Source: Puccinia triticina (Eukaryota > Basidiomycota > Pucciniomycetes > Pucciniales > Pucciniaceae). From it: 64,000 nucleotides of DNA. Location of the stretch: assembly GCF_026914185.1 (NCBI RefSeq), contig NC_070573.1:2473501-2537500 (forward strand), read 5' to 3'. The notes under the pieces are model-generated. The model was given only the letters and a program-made list of their open reading frames with translations, searched no databases and was not told where the DNA came from. Of this stretch, positions 33,114-44,406 are shown one piece after another. Numbering within the stretch: the stretch's first letter is position 1; every line of letters starts with the position of its first letter. The position numbers and the translations under genes are program-made.

Positions 33114-34048
33114 GTTTTGTGGGTTCCAATTTGGTGGGACACAGTTACTTCCAACTCAAAGGAGCGATTGGTGTGAGTCTTGCAATGGTTTTTGGGTATG
33201 AGTGCTCAAACCAGTTGACCATTTGTATCAAGCGCCAGGACGGTCATGTTTGGCAAACAACAGCTTGGGGTTAGTGTGCTGTGTGAGAATACCAGACCAG
33301 ACCCAGGCCTGCAGCATCCGCCAAGGAAGCTTGCACGGTTAAGCAGAAACCCAAACCCAGCTGCAGATAAAGGTAAGCCCCAAAGCCCCTTTTGCAGTCC
33401 CAACCCCAACAGACCTAACCCAGGAAAAAGCTGATATTTATCACTTGCCACAGAACCTAGACCATCATTGGCAGCCGCCCCGGCCAACGCCAAGAAAAAG
33501 ACAGCACCAGAGTTCAGAACCTTGTTTGTCCCCAAGATAAGATTCCAGCAGAATTACCACAAGACTGACTGGATCTTGTTCTTTTGCAGAACGCTTGCAG
33601 AACAACTTGGCAGAAAACCAAAAGACACCCTCCTAGACAGGATCACGAACGGTCTAACAACAAGTAAGTGATCCAATGTCCCCAGGCCACAAACAGACCA
33701 AAGAAGATAAATTCAGCTGACTTGAACAAATTAATTTGTCAAGCAGATCAAGCTAGCACAACAGAGCTCTGCTGTTGGGATAAGACAAAATTCATAAACT
33801 GACTTCGTCGCATACCCGTAAGCCAAAGACCAGACAGACAGAGAGACAAAGTGCTAGATCTATAGCTGACCTACATGGTCGCATGGTCAACAGCTATATT
33901 CATACCAGAACCCTTAGCAAACCGGCACAGAGTTCACCCATCTTCTATCTCTTTATCCTCTCAAACCAGCCCAATAACAACCCAAGCTTTCCTTGAGTTG
34001 CTTTCAGGTACAGATAGCTCAAACCTATTTGTTTTAATTATTACACTC

Positions 34049-34853
34049 TTAGCTATCTTGTACTAGCTTCTGATAAGAAATAAAACCTTTCAGTTGTTCC
34101 AAATCTTTCATGCTGCGCAAAAAGGAAGCCGGGAACAAGAACTCATGGGACAATGTGCACAAATGAGAGTCATCATCAGGCGTCCTCAAATCTCCAGCAA
34201 CATTCCACAGGAGCAACCAATTAGAAGAACTGGAGCAAAAGACTGAATATCCTTCAGATTGCTGCAAGCTCAAGCATTCAATTACAAGTGTTCTAGGTAG
34301 CTCTCTTTCCAAGAAGCCTTTTAAGATAGGATAACGGCCTGACGGACAGATCCATTTCGCCATTGAGATGAGAGGGAAAAAGCCCCGTGGGTCTGAGGCG
34401 CAAGTTTTGGGCTGTTTTATTGACGCGGTCAGACTGGCCTTGGTTATTGAAGCACCCAGCAGCTTGACCTCCCCCTGTCAGGTCACATTTTAAAAACACC
34501 ACATCCATTTGACTGGAATCTGTGGGCCCAAGACATCCTGCTGATCTAGGAGAGCACCAAGTGGTATTTGTGCGACAATTCAAAACTAAAAGAGGCAGAC
34601 TGACTCTGCGGTTATCTTTGGTGGGATGGACAACATCGGCCGCGTTCTGGTAGTGTGCGAGATGGGGAAGATGGTCGAGGAGACAGAGCAAGCGCCACAA
34701 GATAGGATCCAAGCTATTGACAAGCAAGTCGGATGCGTCAAGCTGGGCAGAAAAAGAGGGATGTTTTTTGTTTTGAGTTAGTAAGTCTGGCTGCCGGCTT
34801 TGTTGATGGACTGTTTCTCTGACCATGACAGGCTGGTTTGAGTGGGGGTGCAT
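34049..34853 (-). CDS. Unrecognised open frames, possible gene fragment
   Basis: Two minus-strand frames follow each other: 34853-34293 (about 186 codons; segments DPILWRLLCLLDHLPHLAHY and VSLPLLVLNCRTNTTWCSPR look protein-like) and 34363-34049 (104 codons; ILKGFLERELPRTLVIECLS). The frames differ by one base where they overlap, so a frameshift or intron would be needed to join them. No family is recognised. It could be spurious or a decayed host gene. Confidence 0.25.
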
Positions 34854-35201
34854 GTTGTGAAGGTTTAATTGAGCTGAGGTTGACTGGCTGGTGGTACATC
34901 ACTGCGCTGGCAGTCTGCCTGCTGGGCCCAGTCGGGCTCATCCCAAAATATGTACCCAACAGCAAGGCTGGGTACATGGTAGCAGGTGGGACTTGTCAAA
35001 ATCTCACTGGGATCTTGGCCAGGGGCTGGGGAGATCAGGGATCCCCAGGGAAAATAAGACAGCAGGAAATGGATTAGATTCATCCTGTACATATTTAGGT
35101 TTAAATATGTAGACAAAAGAAGCGTTGGATTGATCAAAGTTGGACAAGTTATAAGGGTTGGATTGATCAAATGGACTATAATTTTGGGAAGAATTTTTTA
35201 A

Positions 35202-35352
35202 CACCTGAATGATGAATTTAATAAAATGAATTCTGAGTGACAAGCTCAGGGAAACAAGTTGACTTCTTCAACAACACACCTGAATGATGAATTTAATAAA
35301 ATGAATTCTGAGTGACAAGCTCAGGCAAAATGACTCAACTTCTTCAACAACA
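35202..35352 (+). repeat. 75-bp tandem duplication
   Basis: Two consecutive copies start CACCTGAATGATGAATTT at 35202 and 35277. A third start (CACCTGCG) at 35353 then diverges. Each copy ends CTTCTTCAACAACA. Confidence 0.8.
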
Positions 35353-36100
35353 CACCTGCGACGACGATAGCGCAGATGGGTAATTCAGGCAAATGGGGTA
35401 ATGGATTTTGAAGGACGCGCAAAGACAATTACTCTTTTTCTTCACAATTATTCTTTTGAGCGCGTGAAGAAAAAGACTAGCAGGCCGGGGAGGGAGCGGT
35501 TGTCTTTTGAGTGCGGGGGAATTCACGGTTAGGTTAGGGTTTTGATTGATAGACTCCAGATGCAAAGTGAGAATTGGAATATTAATATTCATAATCAGAG
35601 GGTGCATGCATATTCATAGTCTAACATGGACAAGTTTTATGGAGATAAAAGGAGGGTTGGATTGATCAAAGTTGAAAAAAGTAAAAGACCCTCCTCTGTT
35701 TGCTCAATGTGCAAGGCCCCAATTATAAAGAGTTTTTTGAGATATTTTTGAAAAGTATTTAAACTTCCCCCAAAGTTCAATCCAACTTTTTCTGAAATGA
35801 TTTTGTTTCAAAAATAATACAAAAAATCTCAAGACCTGCACAAGGCAGGTTTGAACTTGTAAATTTCCAAAAGTCATTTATGAGTACAGGTCAACTGTAC
35901 ATCTGTACCATGGGCAGGCAGGTCATTGGGAATATCATGTATTGCAACAGCAGAGGTCGGCACTATGTAGATGAAAAGGAACCGCCCAACAAAGCCATCT
36001 CCACGCTGCTCCCTCATCCACCATCCCCCAGGCCATCTACGCTCTGCTCCACCATTCACCACCCACTCTGCACCCCCAACTACCATCCAACACTACTACT

Positions 36101-38715
36101 ATGTCCAATCAGCATCATCATGAGCTTGAAGGGTTTGCCGCTTATGGCCTTGATCCTGCCCTATTACCAGGAGGTGCCCCTCTCAAGAATCCAAACTCTC
36201 CTCAGGACAGCGAACAGGATTTGACAAACCGTGGTCAGCACACGCCGCTCAATCCCCATTCCCCGGCCGGATTGCACCAGACGCCGGGATCTTTGGCGGC
36301 CTCAATCAACAACCCCGTTAGGCAATCTGCGCAGGCGTCCTCGGCTTTGCGACCTGGTATCAGCCCCACCAATTCTTTTGTATGTGGGCGCAGAACCCAT
36401 GGAAGGGGCTCCAGAGCCAAAGCCCGGGTGGTATCAACGTTGACTTGCCGGCCGACTTGCCGGCAGAACCGAACCCAGGTGGAAATCGACGCGGCTGGGG
36501 CCCTCAAGGCTCAAAAGTAGGCCAATTGGGCCAGGATCACGGCCGAGCAGCTGGAAGCGGTGCGCCTCAAGAACCTACACAAGGGAGTTCGTGCGGCCGT
36601 CATAGCGGCAGATGCACCTCCGCTAACGCCTTGGGTTCTGTGGAGGGAGGAGGCCACTTTGGAACTATTGCAGTGGTACAAAGAGGTTAAAACCAAGTTT
36701 GACGAGCTCGAGTGTGTCCGGCCCGGCTACATGAACTGGCTCACCTACTACAACCAATCCACTCCAGCCCGCAAGGCTTATCCCTTGATAGCTGACCGGG
36801 TTAAGGACAGCCTGATCCGGCGTTACCGTGTTGTTATGGGAGTTTGGAAGGTAATTTGGCAGCTCTCTTGGTGGATCCGTGTAAATGCATGCTGATGGTC
36901 TCTTGGCCGGGTCGCACATTTAGGAAGTGTACAACCTTCTCTCCCATTCAGGCAGTGGAGGACTCTATGTAGTCCTTACTCTCAAGAGCTTTCCTGAATT
37001 GGTAATTTTTTGGGGTGCTCAATAATTGTATGGTATGCGTGGCCAACCAAACTATTCTTTCCAGTATTGGCGCTACATCTCCGCAATGCATGAAGACAAC
37101 GCGGCAACGGGTGCTTACGGCCATGAAGAGATCAACACCAACATGGCAGGGTTGGTTGCTGACTTAGGGTCTGAGGGGGCTGGGGAAGAACCAAACAACA
37201 ACTCTGATGCCGTGGACGCCGCCCGGGACCGCCCAGGCAAGGCTGGGTTGACCAAGGCGGAATTGGCCCTTGACCCGCCTTCCAACGCAGATCGTGACGC
37301 CCCAAATCCAACTGCGTCTCCGGCATTGACTCACCCTGCGGGGATGATCCCGCCAATCCCTTCGCCTCAGCCGCTGACCCGCACCCCAACTAGCTTACCA
37401 ATGCCGCTGGCTCCGCAGCCCCCAAGAGCAGTTGAATTATCTGCACGACGCCGCGGGCGAACTGAGTTAGTCAAGCCAGATGATACTACTTCAGCCATGG
37501 TGCTCATGATGATGCACAAGTCACAAGAGACCACGAGTCTATGGATGATGGAGGATCAACGACGACAGGACGAGGATCGCCGCCGACAGGACGAGTTGCG
37601 GGCCGATGAACGCGCACACGCCGAGAAGCGCGAGGATCAGAAGGAAGCCACGCGGGCGGCGGCTCTCCAGGATGCACAGGCCGCACGGGCGATCGCCGAG
37701 GGCCATCTGATGTTGGAACGCGAGAACCCCGAACAACGAGCTCAGGCCCAAGAAGACAATCGTCGTGCGCGTGTGTCAAGACCCAGGGCTTGTCCCGGGT
37801 CAAAGGAAGCGCAAGGATAGAAACCCTAACCCCGCTAGGGGGAGCGGTGAGTCCGCGCATTCTCTAGGTCCATGCATATGCATGCGAATCCCAGACAGGA
37901 GGAGTAAGTGAGAGCTGAAACCTTGTTCCTCTACTATTAGCCACGTCGACATCAGACGAAGTGCCGAAGCGACTCAAGCGGACTCAAACACCTTCAAGGT
38001 AAGAAGGAGAGCTGGGAATGCCATAGCTAGGACAGCAATGCTGACAGGATCCTTGACCTGAATACAGCACGCTACTATCCGACGCCCACCAAGACCTACA
38101 AGGTTCCAGCCTCAGCAAGAGGATCACCGACCCATTGAGAGAAGGTGAGTCCTATGCTGCAGTGCCTCATAACAAGCACAAAAATGCTAAAAGCAGGAAT
38201 CTTTATTCCGCAGGCACCAGCAGCGCCCAAAGCCTCGCAGCTCGGAAAGGCAAGTGTTAAGCGCTCCACCTACCAAGTCCAAGTAAGAGAACTCTCTCTT
38301 TCCTAGCAGCTCTGTCTTCGGAAGCCTTAGCACTGACGACAACCGCAGTTGCCCCTCCTAGACGTTATTGTCCTCTTTGCCTCTGTGCGACTCCAGCTGC
38401 TTAGCAGTCAAACCTTTCATTTCCTTATTTTTCTTATTGCTCTACCAGAGTTGGCCAGCAATCCGCTCTTAGGTAAAACTTTGTTTTCTTTTATTTCTCT
38501 TGTCTCTGTGATTGACAGATAGACCAATATCTCATGAGCAATAAACATCTCTTAGTATTGTGAAATCTTTTAAGGATGCCCGCAAAGAGGATGCACAAAG
38601 GTATGAGGCCGCTCAGGAGCGTATGGCATCCAATTGGGCTGCACAGGAGAAATCCCACCAGCTCTTTGAGACTGCCATGTTGATAATGCTTGGCAATCTG
38701 TCCAAAAATAACTAA
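36101..38715 (+). pseudogene. Harbinger partner gene, Pro/Gln-rich N-terminus and charged coiled coil
   Basis: ATG at 36101 (MSNQHHHELEGFAAYGLDPA). One in-frame TAG (36518-36520) precedes ITAEQLEAVRLKNLHKGVRA. A conserved-looking block reads PWVLWREEATLELLQWYKEV and NWLTYYNQSTPARKAYPLIADR. Exon ends at GVWK followed by GTAATTTG. Later exons read YWRYISAMHEDN (from about 37066), a Pro-rich stretch, then a Glu/Arg-rich coiled coil (EDQRRQDEDRRRQDELRAD). After an inserted block the last exon resumes near 38570 (DARKEDAQRYEAAQERMASN) and ends LGNLSKNN at 38715. The Trp spacing could be Myb-like, as in known Harbinger partners, but I cannot confirm it. Confidence 0.55.
37774..38560. other. Insertion in partner gene, possibly an LTR
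   Basis: The coiled-coil reading frame stops at RRARV and resumes near 38570. The block between begins TGTCAAGACCC and has a TGACA near 38518, so it could be LTR-derived, but no target duplication is found. It carries several GTAAG and CAG sites that could equally be introns. Confidence 0.35.
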
Positions 38716-39920
38716 ATCATAGTGTTCTGCTCTGATGCCCTCTTAGTGTCCCGCTCTGAAGCGCATCCTTTCCCTCATTATATTGTTTCTTAGTGTCCCG
38801 CTCTGAGGGGCATCCTTTCTCTCATTATATTGTTCACCAAAGTGTTTGGCTTCATTGCTATGTTGGATCAAGTCTTTATTCATATTATTTTGGCTCAAAG
38901 GCTCAAATATCATATGTGATTTCCTTATAACTGGCTTGGACTATGTCTCTTTCAGAATATGTGGGAAAAATCAATGCTATCAATTTTGTGACTCAGTCCT
39001 TAATTAAGATGGCCTTGTATGGGGCCAAGATTGAGTCAAGTTGGTCCCAGTGCCTGCAAATGCGCTGGGTGAGGCATAGTAAGGATACAAGTTGCAAGTA
39101 TGATACCTGCCGAGTTCAGTCGCAATCACTTACCGTCAACGGAGACTCGCCGTCCTAAGGGATCAATGCCCCAAAGGGAGCCTGCTGAAGCCCGGCGGAA
39201 CGCGGTGGCTTCCTTGTAGGATTGCTCAAGGAAGAATATCCAAAGGCATATCTCTACAATGGAGGTTGGTGCGTCAGCGGAGGAATATGCAAATGATCAG
39301 AAGCCGGAGGGCTGACCTGTTGCCTTGGAATTGTTAATCCCGTAGACGGCCAACTCCCTGAGTATCTCCTGGGACATTGCGCGCTTTGCAGCCTAAAACC
39401 CTAATCCATGCCACCGCTGATAATTGTCTCCAGTGGACATCCAATCAATGAGTATGGTCATTGAAGGAGGCCCACCGTTGACCCCGTCAGAGCTCCACAA
39501 GATTCCTCGGACTGGTGTCATTTGAGCAAGTAAGGTTGGGCCAATGACGTTGCTTGTTGATGTTGATGATGATGTGTTGTGTGGGTGAACAATGGCAGAC
39601 AATTGACCGGACAGATCGGAATAGGCTAATGAGGGAGATGCCGGATGAGGTCTTCTGGCTGGGGGGGTCCGGATCCACCCGGACTGTGAGCCATGCTTCA
39701 TCCCTAGTATCATGGGCTTCTACTAGGTTTGACGCGCATCCCCCAACTCCCAAGGAAGCCGCCAAGGGATCAATCATCCATAGACATGGGCGGCCCAAAA
39801 GACGCCGCCAGTCCCCCCGAGGCCCCTAGCTCCCAGCAATTTGACCCAGCCCACAACCCTAGCATCCCCGATTCAAACAAGCAGGAGAAAATAGAACTTC
39901 ACACGCGAGTCCTTGGCACA
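38716..39920. other. Non-coding interior of the Harbinger element
   Basis: No recognised exon. Two CCCGCTCTGA-containing repeats (about 38748 and 38797) form a short direct duplication with TCATTATATTGTT. Overlapping open frames at 39393-39829 on both strands have no domain. Confidence 0.35.
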
Positions 39921-39926
39921 ACCGGG

Positions 39927-41073
39927 CTAGAGATCGCCAAGTAGACCCGCGCGCAGGTACCCGGGAACCACGGGCGGGTACCCGACACATGGCGTCGGGT
40001 ACCCGCGCGCGGGTGCCGTGTACGGGTCCGGGTGCGGGATTTTGGGTAAAAAAGCACCAGGTACCTGGATACCCGCCAAAAATACCCCCGTCAGGCGGGT
40101 CTTCCAGGTACCCGGGTACCTGCTGTTACAATGACCGAGGGGGTTGATTCCTCGAGATGACTGGGACAGATTCTGGTCATCAAGGGGAATCAGCCCTCTT
40201 GATGACCGGGATGGACCCCATTCTTCATCAGGAATACAGCCCTCTCAATGACCGGGATCTGTCCTGGTCATCAAGAAGAATCAGCCCTCCCAATGACCAG
40301 GATTTGTCCTGGTCATCGGGAGGGTTGTTTTCTCTCGATGAACGGGACAGATCCTGGTCATCAGGAGGAATCAACCCTCTTGATGACTAGGACAGACCCC
40401 GGTCATTGAGAGGAATTGAACCCTCTAGGTGACCCGGACAGATCTTGGTCATCAATGGGAATCAGCCCTCTCAATGACCGGGACAGATACTGGTCATCAA
40501 GAGGAAACAACCCTTTTGATGACCGGGACAGAACCCAGTAATCACTAGAAAACAACACTCTCAATGACCGGGACAGGACCCGGTCATCGAGAGGAAACAA
40601 CCCTCTTGATGACCGTGACAGAACCCGGTCATCGTGAGGAAACAACCCTCTCAATGACCGGGATAGAACCCGCTCATTGAGAGGGTTGTTTCCTTCAAGA
40701 TGACTGGAACAGACCCCGGTCATCAAGAGGAAACAAGCCTCTCGATGAGCAGGGTCTATCCCGGTCAACAAGAGGGTTGTTTCCTCCCGATGACCAGGAT
40801 CTGTCCCGGTCATCAAGAGGAAACAACCCTCCCAATCACTGGGACAGAGCCCGGTCATTGAGAGGAACCATCACTCTTGATGAAAATTTTGTAGCTGTCA
40901 TTGAGTGAGAGTGTTGGATAAAAAAAAGCACAAGTACCCGCGGTACCCGCAAAAAGTACCGCCGGTACCCGCCCGCGGGTGCCGTGTACGGGTACGGGTG
41001 TCTGAATATCACGAAAAAAACCGTGGTTACCCAGACACGCGGCGGGTACCCGGGTCCACTTGGCAATCTCTAG
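39927..41073. mobile_element. Non-autonomous TIR element with hairpin array
   Basis: Ends CTAGAGATCGCCAAGTAGACC and the inverse with two mismatches (TTGCC, GTGGACC). A direct repeat ACCGGGCTAG lies at 39921-39930 and 41074-41083, giving a target duplication of 6 to 10 bp depending on where the CTAG palindrome is assigned. Next to each TIR is a block rich in CGGGTACCCG palindromes, and between them the minisatellite at 40150-40868. No transposase is present. Confidence 0.7.
40150..40868. repeat. Array of ~16 imperfect palindromes (ATGACCGGGACAG units, 45 bp)
   Basis: Each unit has the form CCCTCTCGATGACCGGGA, a short CAGAACC centre, then CCGGTCATCGAGAGG, with spacer AAACAA or AATCAG. About 16 consecutive copies at a regular spacing of about 45 bp. 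Arms co-vary in many units (CTCTTG with CAAGAG, CTCCCG with CGGGAG), so the hairpin rather than the exact sequence seems retained. Distantly like the array at 11785-12275. Confidence 0.8.
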
Positions 41074-41589
41074 ACCGGGCTAGCCCCATCAGCAGACCAA
41101 TGCAATGGTACCCGTCCCCAACCAGGGTATGAATATGTGTCCATATCTGAACAGGCCAGCAACCATTTCCAGGCGCTGGGCACCAATGATGCTATCACTG
41201 ACCATGGTAAACACGACTAGAATAACCAACCCGTCAGCAGCCCCGTCCTTGTGTCATTGGAGCGGACTGATGAGAGCACGGCGGTATACTCCTCTGAAAC
41301 GGCATGGGCATCTGTGAGCCCATGTCATCCTGCCATTCAACAATATCATCAGAGGAATACGACTCCCCAGATGACGTGCAGAGGGCATCACGTGTTGCAA
41401 TGGCCCGGATCCGCAGAGCCATGGACGCCGCGGGGGCATGTCCAACAGGGGTGGCATTGGACAAAGTCGCGTCTTGTGAAGCCGCAGAGGCATTGGACGC
41501 AGCGGCTCAGTGGCCACAGGATGAATAGCAATAATATTTTAATAAGATCACCTGTTTTATAAGCTAGGTACATGTAATTGAGCTAGCTA

Positions 41590-42746
41590 ACCTAAATGAC
41601 TCCGGAGCCTATCCCGGATTTTGTTCATGTGTTCAACTTGGGGAATGGGATGATCCCAACGTCTGTCCCCTGCGTGCGCATTGACTGCCGGTACCTTGTT
41701 AAATAGCCCCTTGTTACTGCTCCTTTTGTCCCAGACTTGAAGATATAGTGATCCCCTTTTTTGAAGTAGATTGTGAAGGACCATACACGCAAAGGTGTTG
41801 TTCCTTGCTCGGAGGGGCCTGGCCTTCTGCGCGGTTAATAGGATCTGGAATCAATTCTTCAGCTTCCCAAAGGCACGTTCCACAACCATCCTTGTTGAAG
41901 AGTGGATGAAATTGAATTCCACATTGTCTTTGCGCGCGAGAGAAGGATACAGTACCAGTATCCTCACATTAGAAGGATAGCCGGCATCCCCTATGAGATA
42001 AGAGCCCTCCGGAATCATCGGTGTGGCCGGCAATGCTGGTGAGAGACTGTGACCCAGTTGCGAACGCCAAAAAAGCCGGCTATTGTGCATGGATCCAGGA
42101 GCCCCACCACTCACCTGATCCCAAGGCATCATGAAGTGAGCCAATTGGAACGGACCAAGTGGAAGATAACTAGAGGTAGTGGACATACATTACAGAAGTT
42201 TCCGTCTCCGTCTACAACACATTGGAATACAATGGACGACCAACTCTTCCTGTTGATGTAACCTTTCCAACAATCCTCCGCGGGCATTGCCAACGGGATG
42301 TGGGTCCCGTCAATTGGGCCAACTATGTTGGGGATGCCATGCTTCTCTTCAAATGAAGCCTTGATCTCATCCCATTGTTCATGGTTGTTCAGATGAGGAA
42401 AGCTGCAATTCAAGCCATCAGTCAGGCGGAAAAAACTCATTGGAGAGGAGTAGTAGAGTTGAACACACCAGACAGTAGTCAAACAGAAGTTCTCAAGCAC
42501 GGCAATCACAAACCGCGAGGAAGCTTTATCGGCGGTTTCCTTGCCAATGCTAAAAACATGGCCAATCGTCACATAACAGGCGCCGTGGCCTAGCCGATAA
42601 AGCCCAACGGCCACCTGAGCCTCCACAGATAGAGGATTGCCTCGCCGCATGCAATTGAGCTGCAAAGAATCTTGTAAGCTGTTGGCCAGCCATTGGAAAT
42701 CGGCCAATGACATGCGGAAGTATTCGATGAATCTTGTGTGAGGCAT
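41590..42746 (-). pseudogene. PIF/Harbinger DDE transposase, degraded
   Basis: From 42746 the frame reads MPHTRFIEYFRMSLADFQWL, then VGLYRLGHGACYVTIGHVF (helix-turn-helix region). The DDE_Tnp_4 core follows: first Asp in NIVGPIDGTHIPL, second Asp in EGSYLIGDAGYPSN, Glu in MVVERAFGKLKN. A C-terminal MVLHNLL... segment lies at 41784-41590. Frame breaks occur near 42490, 42190 and 41850, so it is inactive as it stands. It sits on the minus strand near the right end of the element, tail to tail with the partner gene. Confidence 0.85.
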
Positions 42747-42772
42747 GAGAGGATCGTTTCAAGGCTCCCATC

Positions 42773-43279
42773 GGGGGGGGGGGGGGGGTCGCTTATATGC
42801 CTGCCGGGCTGCTCGTGTATAAATCTCCTTGTGCGGTCGCTGATTCCATAACCAGATGGCCGTCAGGTGATTTGACGAGTTCATAAGCGGTAGAGGTATC
42901 ATTGTGGTGTGGCGTTGGCAATAGAGCTAGAAGGTCTCCGTTAAATATCACCAGGAGGAGTCTGGCACTGCCGAAGCCCCAAAGCCCCAAGAGGAAGCAG
43001 TTGTATTGCTGTATTTGAGCCTGTACAGTTTTACTGGCGCAAGAATTAGGCCATGTCCTTTCAAATAACGGACATGGCACGCGTGGATGATAAACTGGCT
43101 AGGGCTTCTGACATGCTTCATGGCCGCGAGGGATGGGAGTTTATACCTGCACCCATTGCTTTGAAATTGATATTAAAGGTTTTTGAAAAAAAAAATTGAA
43201 TTTTCTTTTAAAATATATTTTCAAAATCTTTTCAATTCTTTTTCAAAAATATCTCAGAAATATGTCCATAATTGGGGCC
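42773..43279. other. Poly-G tract and right-end spacer of Harbinger element
   Basis: A run of 16 G (42773-42788) lies just upstream of the transposase start. A minus-strand frame (42793-43080, 95 codons) has no recognised family. The last 100 bp are the AT-rich TIR side. Confidence 0.4.
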
Positions 43280-43311
43280 CAAGTTTCCATCCGAGTCTAA
43301 TGATTACTAGA

Positions 43312-44406
43312 TTAGCTGGAGACGTCGAAGTAGTCGATTGTTCCGCCATACACGTATCTATGTTCTTGGTCCATCAGTCCGTGTTGCGCGCCTGACCAAG
43401 CACGTAATTTTAATAACCGACTGTTTCCCACCTTCAGTCGGTGGAAAACGTTCGCCCTAATATTTTCACCCTTCCGGGGGCCCAGCGTTCTTGGCAAAGA
43501 TAACTGGGACCTTCTGTCGAGGGTAATTTGGAGGATATAGGTGACTGAATCGGCCGATTGATTCACCATTGTTATATATCTCTCCCCCCCGGAAGCTTTC
43601 CAGTCACCATTGTAGCTCAAACTAAGGTCAACAGGTGGGGATTCCTTCTGCGCCGTCGACAATCGGTTGGACCCGACCCTGGATATCCGGAGTTCATCAG
43701 GATGGAGGCCATCAAGCCTACGGATATCACCAGACTCGGTGATCATCCAGAATGACTTATTGAGGCTTGCGAGATCGCGGTTGTGGGAGGTAACAGCCGG
43801 GTTGTGGAAATTCGTCCAACCTTCTTCATGAGAGGGGCCCGCGATAGCCCCGTTGTGCGAGGTACCAGCCGGGTTTTCGAAATTCGTCCAACCTTTTTCA
43901 TCAGAGGGGCCCGCGATAGCCCCGTTGTGCGAGGTACCAGCCGGGTTGTAGAAATTTGTCCAACCTTCTTCATCAGAGGGGCCCGCGATAGCCCCGTTGT
44001 GCGAGGTACCAGCCGGGTTGTAGAAATTTGTCCAACCTTCTTCATCAGAGGGGCCCGCGATAGCCCCTTTGTGCGAGGTACCAGCCGGATTTTCTTCCCG
44101 CATTAAGTGGGGATACCTGGCCGAAAAATCAAGGGACATCTTCGGCTTCCGATGTTCGGCCGCTCCTAAAACAACTTCTTGCAATGGCAAGTGAGTCAAC
44201 TCCGGGTCCTGAAAGTGGCGCGGTCCATAAATGCGGTCGTCTTGGTCCAATGCCAAGTGAGACATGTCCAGCCCTTGATAGTAGGCCTCAAACTCGCTGA
44301 CGTGCGCGCCCCCCGGGTTCTGCGGTGCCCAGTTGAGCCACCCGCACTCGTTCTTCACAACGAGAAACGCCAACCAAGTTGAAAGAAGGAAAAAGTTCTT
44401 TCTCAT
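43312..44406 (-). CDS. Predicted secreted protein with 24-residue tandem repeats
   Basis: A single open frame of 364 codons starts with ATG at 44404-44406. The N-terminus MRKNFFLLSTWLAFLVVKNE has a basic n-region and a hydrophobic core, a good signal peptide with cleavage likely around residues 20-28. Residues 106-201 are four tandem copies of a 24-residue unit (NPAGTSHNGAIAGPSDEEGW plus TNFY), and a fifth decays at 202-210. The C-terminal 150 residues (VDLSLSYNGDWKASGGERYI, KVGNSRLLKLRAW) are not repetitive, and I recognise no domain. Secretion plus internal repeats is a profile seen among rust candidate effectors; the role is inference. The stop codon lies 33 bp from the Harbinger end, so its 3' region is transposon. 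No stops or frameshifts, unlike everything around it. Confidence 0.8.
   Translation of the reverse strand: MRKNFFLLSTWLAFLVVKNECGWLNWAPQNPGGAHVSEFEAYYQGLDMSHLALDQDDRIYGPRHFQDPELTHLPLQEVVLGAAEHRKPKMSLDFSARYPHLMREENPAGTSHKGAIAGPSDEEGWTNFYNPAGTSHNGAIAGPSDEEGWTNFYNPAGTSHNGAIAGPSDEKGWTNFENPAGTSHNGAIAGPSHEEGWTNFHNPAVTSHNRDLASLNKSFWMITESGDIRRLDGLHPDELRISRVGSNRLSTAQKESPPVDLSLSYNGDWKASGGERYITMVNQSADSVTYILQITLDRRSQLSLPRTLGPRKGENIRANVFHRLKVGNSRLLKLRAWSGAQHGLMDQEHRYVYGGTIDYFDVSS
43777..44091 (-). repeat. 72-bp coding tandem repeat in the secreted protein
   Basis: Four full 72-bp copies and one partial copy, highly similar at DNA level (GGGGCCCGCGATAGCCCC recurs on the plus strand). Near identity suggests recent expansion or gene conversion and makes copy number likely to vary between strains. 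Confidence 0.9.

Larger units (their letters stand above)
33121..35711. other. Intergenic segment without recognised gene
   Basis: No known domain. Two open frames (33246-33434 and 33468-33671, plus) and a minus-strand pair (34049-34853) have coding-like composition but no recognisable family. A 75-bp tandem duplication lies at 35202-35352. Confidence 0.35.
35715..43279. mobile_element. PIF/Harbinger element with transposase and partner gene (7565 bp)
   Basis: Ends read GGCCCCAATTAT...ATAATTGGGGCC. Inside them both ends carry a shared AGATATTTTTGAAAA block. They are flanked by the 3-bp duplication CAA (35712-35714 and 43280-43282), the size typical for PIF/Harbinger. Inside are a plus-strand partner gene (36101-38715) and a minus-strand DDE transposase (41590-42746). 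Two-gene organisation (transposase plus a DNA-binding partner) is known for this superfamily. A 1.15-kb hairpin-array element and a further insertion in the partner gene have enlarged it. Confidence 0.75.

Noticed and set aside
33246..33671. Two-exon plus-strand gene (FGKQQLGVSV... and NAKKKTAPEF...)
   Set aside because: No recognised family, no convincing splice pair, and opposite-strand frames of equal length. Left as unassigned.
40150..40868. CRISPR-like regular repeat array
   Set aside because: Units are themselves imperfect palindromes with drifting sequence and no unique spacers, and the surroundings are eukaryotic transposons.
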